Assembly: GCA_964523975.1 (NCBI GenBank)
Contig: CAZGBM010000020.1
Span: forward strand, 1-27,654
Direction of reading: 5' to 3'
Source: JAFGHJ01 sp964523975
GTDB taxonomy: Bacteria > Hydrothermota > UBA3072
DNA length: 27,654 nt
Shown: piece after piece, positions 1 through 6,523 of the stretch
How positions within the stretch are numbered: position 1 is the first letter of the stretch
Layout: each line of letters begins with the position of its first letter
Program-made: the position numbers and the translations under genes
Notes under the pieces: generated by a model
Told to the model about the DNA's origin: nothing
Databases searched by the model: none
Seen by the model: only the letters and a program-made list of their open reading frames with translations

Positions 1-135
1 AGGATTTGGAATTTAGCAAAAAACAAATTTTTTTATTCGTGCAATTCGTGCTATTTGTTGTTAAAAAAACAATAAGAATTGGTTGTGGGGTGGGGCTTTG
101 TGGTCTTAGTATCTCTGTGGCTATAAATTCGTAGT
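1..135. repeat. Degenerate GT-rich intergenic repeat (partial)
   Basis: No ORF is supported here. The stretch holds phrases of the type 'gtgctatttgttgttaaaaa' (about 47-67) followed by 'tgtggggtggggctttgtgg' (about 83-102) and 'tctctgtggct'. Near-copies in the same order lie at 3100-3225, and looser ones at 401-432, 12680-12745 and 13930-13970. It looks like a member of a dispersed non-coding repeat family. It is cut by the window edge. Confidence 0.5.
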
Positions 136-137
136 CG

Positions 138-160
138 TAAAAATAAAAAAGCCCGGCAGC
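138..160 (-). terminator. T-tract terminator of the 5S gene
   Basis: Read on the minus strand, the 3' arm of the 5S terminal helix (GCTGCCGGGC) runs straight into TTTTTTATTTTT. This makes the 5S closing helix plus U-run a plausible intrinsic terminator and supports a monocistronic 5S transcript. Confidence 0.6.
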
Positions 161-266
161 GACCTACTCTCTCACCTCCGAAGAGGCAATACCATAAGCA
201 CTGGAGAGCTTGACTTCCGTGTTCGGAATGGGAACGGGTATTTCTTCTCCGTTATGGCCACCGAGC
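151..266 (-). rRNA. rrf: 5S ribosomal RNA, stand-alone gene
   Basis: The reverse complement gives a ~116-nt 5S rRNA. It has the conserved loop CCGTTCCCATTCCGAACACGG, the 3' GAGAGAGTAGGTCGCTGCC block and a closing helix in which GCTCGGTGGC pairs with GCTGCCGGGC over 10 bp including G-U pairs. Only ~196 bp separate it from the 3' end of the upstream receptor gene, and no 23S or other rRNA lies there, so this copy is not in a standard 16S-23S-5S operon. A clean promoter ends at its 5' base and a T-tract follows its 3' base, so it is probably transcribed alone. Family assignment is from conserved sequence and helix. Monocistronic expression is inferred. Confidence 0.95.
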
Positions 267-462
267 AATGTGATAATAATCTGTTTTTATAGTTTGTCAA
301 CCCCCCGTTGGAGAATTTAAATATCAAAAGCAAAAATGTGGATTCTCCGAATCCAAGTTGAATGGTTAAATTGTCGAATAGTTGAATAGGAAAAACAAAA
401 AACATCTTTGTGCTCTTTGTGTTCTTTGTGTGAGAATAATTTTGCTGTTGTGGGTTTGGGTT
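267..462. other. Intergenic spacer between 5S and the receptor gene
   Basis: Apart from the 5S promoter, this gap holds a degenerate phrase 'gttgaatggttaaattgtcg' (357-376) and a GT-rich repeat fragment 'tttgtgctctttgtgttctt' (406-425) of the family also seen at 1-135 and 3080-3235. I see no gene and no clear terminator for the receptor gene that ends at 463. Confidence 0.5.
273..300 (-). promoter_or_regulatory. Promoter of the orphan 5S gene
   Basis: On the minus strand, TTGACA (plus 295-300) is separated by exactly 16 nt from TATTAT (plus 273-278). The expected transcription start, 7 nt beyond the -10 box, falls on the first base of the mature 5S (266). The sequence is a near-consensus housekeeping sigma-factor promoter and leaves no leader. 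Confidence 0.75.
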
Positions 463-2205
463 TTAGAACGAATATCCAGCCCAAAAATTTAAATACCTTC
501 CCATTCCCGGGAAGTCTCTATCCGTATATGAATTGCCGAAACTTGTTATGTATTCTATGTTCAATAAATTCTCTACATTTAAACCCAGGGAAAAGTCGTT
601 AAGTCGCTTACTTATTCCAATGTCTAAGATAAAAGCCGGGTCTTCTTTTTTCCATCCACCGAATGAGAACCATTTCTTTTTCTCTCCCATCCATTTTCCG
701 GATATTTCGGCAATTATCGGACCCTCGTATGTGATAATTCCTGCGATGGAATGTTTCGGTTGATGTTGAAGTTCTCTTTTTAGTTCATTTTCCTCGTCAT
801 AGCCGTCGAGATAAGAATATATTAATGAATACGAGAGATCTTCATACTTACCATTACTTTCTATATCGACCCCGAAAACTCGGGTTTTGGAGATATTTTG
901 AGGAACCCAGTATTCATCAAGACTTATTCTGTCGCATATTTCTTCTATATGTCCTGATATACTTATATTTTTTGTTCTTATTCCCCCGTTTAAGGCAAGG
1001 GAGTATTCAGGTTTAAGTTGGTCATTTGAGAAGCCCGGATAGTAGAGATCGTAGAGGGTGGGTGCCTGGAATGCGGAGCCTACTGATGCAAAAATCTCGA
1101 TTGGTTTGGTTATTCTGCTTCCAATTGTAAAAGAGGGATGTAGTCCAAAACTTCCGTACCAATCTTCTCTTACGGAAACAAATGAGTTTATGATTTCTGA
1201 TTTATGAAAAAAAGATAGCGCTATACCTGCTTTTTCTTCTTGGGGTGAAAAAGTTGTTGTGTCATAATTGGATGTATATTGATTGGCCCAGACCAAGTCT
1301 TTTTCGAGATTGATCGATAAAGACAGCATTTTGTATAAGAATTTTGTATTGAATTGACCTATAGTCGTTTTGTATTCGTCATTTTCTATAATTGTATCAC
1401 CTGTCCAATAATCCGAATATTGCCAGTTATATTTGGTAAATTCTTCGGTCATTGCTGGTTGAATTACGATTCCAATATCACCGTTTGTAAAGATTTTACT
1501 GTAAGAGAGGTCCGCAAATTTTGTTTGTTGGTTATCAAAAAGAGAAGTTGCAGTCGAATCAGCAAAGCTTGGAATTAGGGTACTATCGGGTACTACACCG
1601 GGTGTTCCTAAATCCTTATAACTTCCGGTAAAACTTAAATTATTCCAATTAAGAGATAGTGAATAACGTTTGAAATCCGTATTACTTCTTTGCCCTTTTC
1701 CTTTCTCAAGGTCTAAATTCCCGTTTACACCGTATTTGTAAAGCTGTAGGTTTGTACCAAAAGTGGAATTTGAATTCCCTTTAAATCTTATATCATTTGT
1801 TTCTTCTCCGGTAATAATGTTTACAATTCCGCCGATTGCATTGGAGCCTTGAAATACCGAAGAAGAACCTTTAATTATTTCGATCTTCTTTACTGCACTT
1901 AATGGTATTGCGGAAAGGTCGAACCCGCCTAATTTTGGATCGTTTACTCTATGACCATTTATCATTATGAGCGTATGTTTTGAAGTATATCCACGAACCG
2001 ATGCCTGCATAAGTGAGCCCGGGTCTCCGTTTCCGTATATTTTAATTCCTGCTTTTTTTTCGAGAATTTCTCCAAGTTCATCGATTGTTAATAAATTTTC
2101 AACGTTGATCACTTCAACTTGATAGGGGAGTTCTTCGAACCTGTTTGCAGTTACAGTTATTCCTTTCGATTCAAAGTACATCATACTTATTAAGACCAGT
2201 AGCAT
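463..2205 (-). CDS. btuB: BtuB-like TonB-dependent outer-membrane receptor
   Basis: This is a 580-aa outer-membrane receptor, predicted to import a corrinoid with TonB energy. A TonB-box-like ITVTANR at residues 16-22 closely resembles the E. coli BtuB box followed by ANRFE. A plug domain covers roughly residues 30-135 (VRGYTSKHTLIMINGHRVND, GSNAIGGIVNIIT). A ~22-strand barrel follows and ends with the outer-membrane signature YLNFWAGYSF. The start is the ATG four bases after GGAGG; the codon before it is an in-frame stop, so no longer N-terminus is possible. The signal sequence is odd: only 15 residues, with no basic n-region, precede the TonB box. The gene overlaps the S-component gene by 35 bp and lies downstream of a cobalamin riboswitch, which supports a B12 substrate rather than iron or sugar. 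Confidence 0.88.
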   Translation of the reverse strand: MLLVLISMMYFESKGITVTANRFEELPYQVEVINVENLLTIDELGEILEKKAGIKIYGNGDPGSLMQASVRGYTSKHTLIMINGHRVNDPKLGGFDLSAIPLSAVKKIEIIKGSSSVFQGSNAIGGIVNIITGEETNDIRFKGNSNSTFGTNLQLYKYGVNGNLDLEKGKGQRSNTDFKRYSLSLNWNNLSFTGSYKDLGTPGVVPDSTLIPSFADSTATSLFDNQQTKFADLSYSKIFTNGDIGIVIQPAMTEEFTKYNWQYSDYWTGDTIIENDEYKTTIGQFNTKFLYKMLSLSINLEKDLVWANQYTSNYDTTTFSPQEEKAGIALSFFHKSEIINSFVSVREDWYGSFGLHPSFTIGSRITKPIEIFASVGSAFQAPTLYDLYYPGFSNDQLKPEYSLALNGGIRTKNISISGHIEEICDRISLDEYWVPQNISKTRVFGVDIESNGKYEDLSYSLIYSYLDGYDEENELKRELQHQPKHSIAGIITYEGPIIAEISGKWMGEKKKWFSFGGWKKEDPAFILDIGISKRLNDFSLGLNVENLLNIEYITSFGNSYTDRDFPGMGRYLNFWAGYSF

Positions 2206-2713
2206 TTAGCCTCCTTTTTTGGATTTTTTGTATTGTTGGTGTTAAAATAAAGCCGTATATAATTCCCTGTGTAAAGACGTGCCAGATAACAAAAGGCAGC
2301 CCCAGTATAAAATATGCTAAAAAGCTTTCTTTAGTCGGGAAAAAAAGAAATCCTGCTGATGTAGTTAATATATCAGATAGGAGCGTAATAAAGACACCTA
2401 AGGGTAAGATAATATGTGCTTTATTCCATCTTTTCTTATGACAAAATCCTCCTGATAATCCTATTAGGGTACCTACAAGTACTTGTGCCAGTAGAAGAGG
2501 TAGGGGAGACATACCGAGCGGATTTAGTAAACCGAAAATAAAATAAGTGAGTATTCCCACCAGTGTTCCGCCGCGAAGACCAAATAAAACACCTGCCAGG
2601 AAAACAGTTGGTGAAACAAGTTCAAAATTGGGTATGTACGCGAACGCGTACCCTAACCCTAAGGCTAACGCTGTAAATACTGTAATATAAGATATTTCTT
2701 TTAATTTATCTAT
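2171..2713 (-). CDS. ECF-transporter S component, B12-regulated (AUA start proposed)
   Basis: This small integral membrane protein (~180 aa from the proposed start) resembles the substrate-binding S component of energy-coupling-factor vitamin transporters. Visible features are a hydrophobic first helix, the IPNFELVSPTVFLAGVLFGL segment, a glycine-rich turn (RGGTLVG), NPLGMSPLPLLLAQ and about five to six membrane segments. The only standard start in frame is GTG at 2560, which would delete the first ~51 residues including conserved-looking helices. The reading frame is open upstream to a strong GAGGGGAG ribosome site (plus 2719-2726), and the codon five bases after it is ATA (2711-2713), followed by D-K-L-K-E-I. 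It sits between a cobalamin riboswitch and a BtuB-like gene, so corrinoids or B12 precursors are the inferred substrate. The shared A/A'/T energising subunits are not in the window. The family call is by topology and motifs; the substrate is inferred from context. Confidence 0.72.
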   Translation of the reverse strand: MDKLKEISYITVFTALALGLGYAFAYIPNFELVSPTVFLAGVLFGLRGGTLVGILTYFIFGLLNPLGMSPLPLLLAQVLVGTLIGLSGGFCHKKRWNKAHIILPLGVFITLLSDILTTSAGFLFFPTKESFLAYFILGLPFVIWHVFTQGIIYGFILTPTIQKIQKRRLNATGLNKYDVL

Positions 2714-2738
2714 TTTTTCTCCCCTCGGAGTACTCGTA

Positions 2739-2880
2739 AATAGCAGGTCTCCTGACTTATGGCCTACCTACTCACTGCACCTTCCCGGGTAAGAACATTT
2801 ACCCAGTGGTATCGGCAGTTTTCGTTGCCAAATACAGTAGCGGGGCTGCAGCGGATTCTAACCGCTTTCCCTTAACTATT
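2739..2880 (-). ncRNA. Cobalamin (AdoCbl) riboswitch
   Basis: The minus strand carries the B12-element signatures in order: GCCCCGCTACTGTA, GCCGATACCACTGGG, CCGGGAAGGTG and AAGTCAGGAGACCTGC (the B12 box, plus 2744-2759). A P1 closing helix is visible, with AATAG (plus 2876-2880) facing CTATT (plus 2739-2743). It precedes the S-component and BtuB-like genes, and B12 binding is expected to lower their expression. No T-run terminator follows. Instead CTCC-GAGG-GGAG (plus 2719-2730) can fold so that the ribosome site is hidden, which suggests translational control. Confidence 0.93.
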
Positions 2881-2887
2881 CCGTTTT

Positions 2888-2915
2888 ATAATACTTTATT
2901 ATTTTTAAAAGTCAA
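2888..2915 (-). promoter_or_regulatory. Promoter of the B12-uptake operon
   Basis: On the minus strand, TTGACT (plus 2910-2915), a 16-nt spacer and TATTAT (plus 2888-2893) place the transcription start just upstream of the riboswitch P1 helix, near plus 2881-2883. Box sequence and spacing match the 5S and rplM promoters in this window. Confidence 0.7.
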
Positions 2916-2934
2916 GAGTTTTGAAACAAATAGC

Positions 2935-3240
2935 TCACACGGAGAGCACGAAGCACACAGAGGAAAAATAAAAAATACTATTTTTGTTTAAAACCCATCA
3001 CACACCGAAGATTAGAGTAACAACGAATTACACTAATCACACAAATATAGAAAAAATTTATTATATTAATTAAAAAAATATAACTAATCTATTTGTGTAA
3101 TTTGTGCTATTTGTTGTTAAAAAATGGGTTGTGGGGAGGAGAACAATACAATCTTTTTTTCTGTGGTTAAATTTATCAGTGTGGTTGTGTGGTGGGGCTC
3201 TGTGTTCTCTGCGTCTCTGTGTGATAATATTTTTTTGGGG
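2935..3240. repeat. Nested imperfect inverted repeat, MITE-like
   Basis: This ~300-bp gap has no credible gene. Its left half is rich in CACA/GAGCAC phrases (cacacggagagcacgaagca at 2936-2955; acgaattacactaatcacac at 3022-3041). Its right half carries their approximate reverse complements in mirrored order (atttgtgtaatttgtgctat at 3091-3110; ctctgtgttctctgcgtctc at 3199-3218). The result is a long, nested, imperfect palindrome. No transposase is present. Related phrases recur in other gaps of the window. Confidence 0.6.
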
Positions 3241-3263
3241 ATGGGGGTTAGCGGCTTTGCAGC
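3241..3263. repeat. Short palindrome at the end of the rplM-rseP operon
   Basis: The sequence AGCGGC-TTT-GCAGCT (3251-3265, touching the rseP stop codon) can fold into a small hairpin with one mismatch. The near-identical TTAGCGGCTTTGCCG recurs at 13475-13489. There is no T-run on the minus strand, so I do not call it a terminator with confidence. Confidence 0.35.
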
Positions 3264-4541
3264 TTAGAATTTTCCCTGTATTGCTTTTATCACGTCGTTG
3301 AATATTATCAAAGCCATAAGAGAAAGCAGAATAATAGTACCAATTGTTTGGATAATTTTCAGCAATGTTTTGGAAGGAGGCTTTTTTGAATTGAAAGTAG
3401 CCAGTGACATTATAATATGGAAGCCATCTAAAGGAGGTATTGGAATCAGGTTTACCATAGCAAGATTGATTGTTATAAGTCCGATAAACATTAAAAATAT
3501 TGTAAAGCCGTAATCCATTGATTTTTTAGTAAATATTACTATACCAACAGGTCCTGCCACATCTCTTGGAGAAAGTTTTCTCTGAAATAGCCAGCTAAAT
3601 GAACGATAAATAAGTAAGGCGGTGTCACAGCTTTTTTGCCACGCAAGCGAAAATGCCTTTATTCCGCCAATCCTCATTTTTGTTGAAGGTTCTTCTATTC
3701 CAATTACTCCTATACTTATTATTGAATCTTCTTCAATACTCCTTTGCTTATCGGGTGTTTTATCGGGTACTATGCTGGTTTTTATTGTATCTCCACCAGA
3801 TAAGTAAACAATACTGAGTGTTTCTTCCGCGGAGGGATGGATTTCGTCCGTTATATCTTCCCAGCTGTTTATATATTTATTTTGAATTTTGATTATTCGG
3901 TTGTCTTTTTTCATACCTGCTTTATCGGCAGGTAAATTTTTAATTACCTTACCTATTACTGGGGGTCTTAAAGGAATTAACGAATCGATAATTAGAGAAT
4001 CAACTACTATTTCTATTTCTTTGTCATCACGGCTTAGCAGGATTTTGGAATCCTTCTGTATTTTTTCTGTAATTTCATACCAGTTGGAAACTTTTTTGCC
4101 GTCTATTTCTAATATTTTATCTTCTGGTAAAAGGTTACTGGCTGTATTTGCTTCATTTATTGTTGTCGTTGATGTCACTTCAACACCATTAAATAATAGT
4201 ACAAACAAAAATATAAAAAATCCTAGAGAGAAATTGGCAAATGGTCCCGCGAAAACAACTGCGGTTTTCAATAATACGTTCTTAGAATAAAATTCATCCC
4301 CTTCGCCTTTCATTTGGTCCGGATCCATTCCTTTTATTTCGCAATAGCCCCCAAAAGGTATTGCGGAAATCCTGAAGTCGGTTTCTCCCCATTTGTAAAA
4401 AGAAAATAGTTTCGGACCAAGACCTATAGAAAAGACAGGTACGTTCATTGAAGACCATTTTGCTACAATCAAATGAAAAAATTCATGTACGAAAACCATA
4501 ACGCTTAACGCTATAAGTGCGACGATTATACCTAAAAACAT
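3264..4541 (-). CDS. rseP: RseP/site-2 intramembrane zinc protease
   Basis: This is a 425-aa inner-membrane metalloprotease of the S2P family, which cleaves anti-sigma factors or other transmembrane substrates. The zinc-binding HEFFH motif is at residues 19-23 in the first membrane helix. A PDZ-like periplasmic region includes VIGKVIKNLPADKAGMKKDN. The third-ligand motif NLIPIPPLDG lies near residues 363-373, followed by a final hydrophobic helix. Length is normal for RseP (about 420-450). The ATG follows the dxr stop with no gap, so translation is probably coupled. It is the last gene of the ten-gene operon. The order dxr-rseP after cdsA is the usual bacterial arrangement. Confidence 0.95.
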   Translation of the reverse strand: MFLGIIVALIALSVMVFVHEFFHLIVAKWSSMNVPVFSIGLGPKLFSFYKWGETDFRISAIPFGGYCEIKGMDPDQMKGEGDEFYSKNVLLKTAVVFAGPFANFSLGFFIFLFVLLFNGVEVTSTTTINEANTASNLLPEDKILEIDGKKVSNWYEITEKIQKDSKILLSRDDKEIEIVVDSLIIDSLIPLRPPVIGKVIKNLPADKAGMKKDNRIIKIQNKYINSWEDITDEIHPSAEETLSIVYLSGGDTIKTSIVPDKTPDKQRSIEEDSIISIGVIGIEEPSTKMRIGGIKAFSLAWQKSCDTALLIYRSFSWLFQRKLSPRDVAGPVGIVIFTKKSMDYGFTIFLMFIGLITINLAMVNLIPIPPLDGFHIIMSLATFNSKKPPSKTLLKIIQTIGTIILLSLMALIIFNDVIKAIQGKF

Positions 4542-5675
4542 CTACATTATCCTTCGAGCTTCTTCTTTTGCCCAGTTGAGCGCTTCTATAATTTCATTTT
4601 CAACGGGATTCTTATTGGTTTTATGTGAATCTGTCACCTTTATAATTATATCCATAATATTTTTGAAAGATATATCTCCATTTAGAAACCTATCAACGGC
4701 AATTTCATCTGCGCCTACCAGAACGGCAGGCAGAGTTCCTCCTTCTTTTAAGACCTTATAGCTCAGCGTGATAAGTGGAAATTTTTCATTGTTTATTTCT
4801 TTAAAGTTTAGAGACTTCATTTTTTTCAGCTCGAGTCTTGCCGCAGGGAGGCTTTCTCTGTCGGGGTTGGTTAGGGCGAATTGTATTGGTATTTTCATAT
4901 CGGGAGCAGACATCTGTGAGATAATCGAGCCGTCCTTGAATTCAACCATCCCATGGATTATAGATTCGGGATGTATTATGACTTCGATTTCTTCCGGATC
5001 AAGGTCAAAAAAAACAGAAGCTTCGATGATTTCGAGTCCTTTATTCATTAAAGTTGCGGAATCGACCGTTACTTTGCTACCCATATCCCATGTCGGGTGA
5101 TTTAAGGCTTCTTCGGGAGTTATGTTATCAAGGTCTGTTCTGTCGTAGAATGGACCCCCGGAGGCTGTTATTATTATTTTTTTTATGTTTTTGTTTGGCG
5201 AATTATTTAGTATCTGGTATATTGCGGAGTGTTCGCTGTCCACGGGAATTAATTTTCCCGGAAGATTTTTTAATTTCTTTTTAAGAAGCGGAGAAAACGC
5301 AACCAGAGTCTCTTTATTTGCAGTACAGATTCTTTTTCCGTTTTGGAGTCCCTTAATGAGTGATTTGTAAGAGGATATACCTGCTGTTGCTATAACTATT
5401 ATATCTATGGTTTTATTTTCGTACAAAAAGTCGGCTTCTTCGTGCCCGGTTAATATCTTAAATTTATTTTTTAATCTTTTTTTTAATTTTTCTTTATTGT
5501 TTTCGAAAAAGGTTCCGACATATTCCGGATTAAATTCTTCTGCTTGTTCACAAAGCAGAGAGATATTATTTCCCCCGAATAGAGCTATTACCTTATAATC
5601 TTTAAGGTGTTTTAAGACTTGCAGGGTGCTTGTACCTATGGAGCCTGTAGAACCAAGTATGGCAACGTTTTTCAT
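4542..5675 (-). CDS. dxr: 1-deoxy-D-xylulose 5-phosphate reductoisomerase
   Basis: This 377-aa NADPH-dependent enzyme makes 2-C-methyl-D-erythritol 4-phosphate in the MEP isoprenoid pathway. It has the Rossmann start GSTGSIGTSTL (residues 8-18), CTANKETLV, the metal and substrate segment VDSEHSAI, the flexible-loop region SGGPF with NHPTWDMG, and VDSATLMNKGLE. Length is close to the family norm (about 380-400). The ATG overlaps the cdsA stop as ATGA. Position between cdsA and rseP matches the conserved uppS-cdsA-dxr-rseP block. It feeds isoprenoid precursors to the UppS encoded two genes upstream. Confidence 0.97.
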   Translation of the reverse strand: MKNVAILGSTGSIGTSTLQVLKHLKDYKVIALFGGNNISLLCEQAEEFNPEYVGTFFENNKEKLKKRLKNKFKILTGHEEADFLYENKTIDIIVIATAGISSYKSLIKGLQNGKRICTANKETLVAFSPLLKKKLKNLPGKLIPVDSEHSAIYQILNNSPNKNIKKIIITASGGPFYDRTDLDNITPEEALNHPTWDMGSKVTVDSATLMNKGLEIIEASVFFDLDPEEIEVIIHPESIIHGMVEFKDGSIISQMSAPDMKIPIQFALTNPDRESLPAARLELKKMKSLNFKEINNEKFPLITLSYKVLKEGGTLPAVLVGADEIAVDRFLNGDISFKNIMDIIIKVTDSHKTNKNPVENEIIEALNWAKEEARRIM

Positions 5676-6523
5676 CTTACTGCGAAAAAGCGGAGATAAT
5701 AATATATTATTGGAGCTGTAAAAAGTAGTGAGTCGAATCTATCAAGGAAGCCCCCGTGTCCGGGAATTATTGCGGATGCGTCTTTCAATTTTACGTCTCT
5801 TTTTATCATAGACTCTACCAGATCTCCTGTAGGTGCGATAATTCCTACTACAATACCCAGCGCTACACAATCGAACCATGATAGGTAAGAAGCGTATAAG
5901 TAATGATATATGAAAGCTGCGAGAATTGCAGCAAAGCCTCCTCCGATTACTCCTTCCCATGTTTTTTTGGGAGAAATCGCAGGGAAAAATTTTCTCTTAC
6001 CGAATTTTCTTCCTATGAAAAACGCAGCCGAATCATTAGTCCAGGTGAGAACAAAAGGGAGCATTGCCAGGCTTGTACCCAGACGTATTTCTATTCCGAA
6101 AATATTTTTATAGGTGATGGGTTCCAGAACGCGAGGCATTTGGCTTAAAAGGATAAAATGGCTAAATAGCCATCCGACATAAATTACGCCAAATACTGTT
6201 CCCGATAAATGGAATATCGCCTCCTCTTTTTTTCTTCTGAATAATTCTGCGGAAGAGACGGAAATTACCAGTGCTGTTATCGTAATAATCGTGAAGAGGT
6301 GGCTCTGGAAGTAGGCGTTCAGGCCCAAGATCAAGGAAGAAATTATTGCGAGAGACTTATATGGTGTGAGTCCTCGTCCTCTTAGTATGTCACAGAATTC
6401 ATATACTCCGAGAAAAATACCTAATTCGATAAGAATCAAAAAATATATTCCACCGGACCTTGCTATAACCATAAGTGCAGGTATAAAAAGGATTGCTGTT
6501 ATCCAGCGACGACTTAAGTTTAT
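5672..6523 (-). CDS. cdsA: Phosphatidate cytidylyltransferase (AUA start proposed)
   Basis: This multi-pass membrane enzyme makes CDP-diacylglycerol from phosphatidate and CTP. The CdsA signature is intact near the C-terminus: SPKKTWEGVIGG, then GDLVESMIKRDVKLKD and IPGHGGFLDRFDSLL. The first ATG in frame (6472) would start inside the first membrane helix and lose the usual basic N-terminal stretch. The frame is open upstream and reads NLSRRWITAILFIPAL ahead of that ATG, just what CdsA proteins normally carry there. The likeliest start is ATA at plus 6521-6523. It overlaps the uppS stop as ATAA, the same geometry as ATGA couplings elsewhere in this operon. From that codon the protein is 283 aa. 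An ATT five codons further upstream is an alternative. The enzyme identity is secure; the start is inferred. Confidence 0.93.
   Translation of the reverse strand: MNLSRRWITAILFIPALMVIARSGGIYFLILIELGIFLGVYEFCDILRGRGLTPYKSLAIISSLILGLNAYFQSHLFTIITITALVISVSSAELFRRKKEEAIFHLSGTVFGVIYVGWLFSHFILLSQMPRVLEPITYKNIFGIEIRLGTSLAMLPFVLTWTNDSAAFFIGRKFGKRKFFPAISPKKTWEGVIGGGFAAILAAFIYHYLYASYLSWFDCVALGIVVGIIAPTGDLVESMIKRDVKLKDASAIIPGHGGFLDRFDSLLFTAPIIYYYLRFFAVR

Noticed and set aside
267..462. A 23S rRNA end next to the 5S gene
   Set aside because: The gap is under 200 bp, contains a promoter and repeats, and is followed directly by a protein gene. No 23S-like sequence is seen.
2171..2560. GTG at 2560 as the true start of the S-component gene
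   Set aside because: It would remove the first helices of a membrane protein although the frame is open, hydrophobic and family-like up to a strong ribosome site. There is no ribosome site close to the GTG.
2806..2991. Plus-strand ORF of 61 aa
   Set aside because: It runs antisense through the B12 riboswitch and into repeat sequence. It has no protein-like composition and no ribosome site.
3104..3301. Plus-strand ORF of 65 aa in the GT-rich repeat
   Set aside because: The translation is Trp/Leu/Cys-rich low-complexity text from the repeat, with no ribosome site.
3889..4290. Plus-strand ORF of 133 aa opposite rseP
   Set aside because: It is a shadow of the rseP coding strand. The minus frame has the zinc, PDZ and LDG motifs of the family.
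5672..6472. ATG 6472 as the cdsA start
   Set aside because: It begins inside the first membrane helix and leaves out the basic N-terminal segment that is present in frame upstream. It would also leave a 47-bp gap in an operon where the flanking genes overlap.
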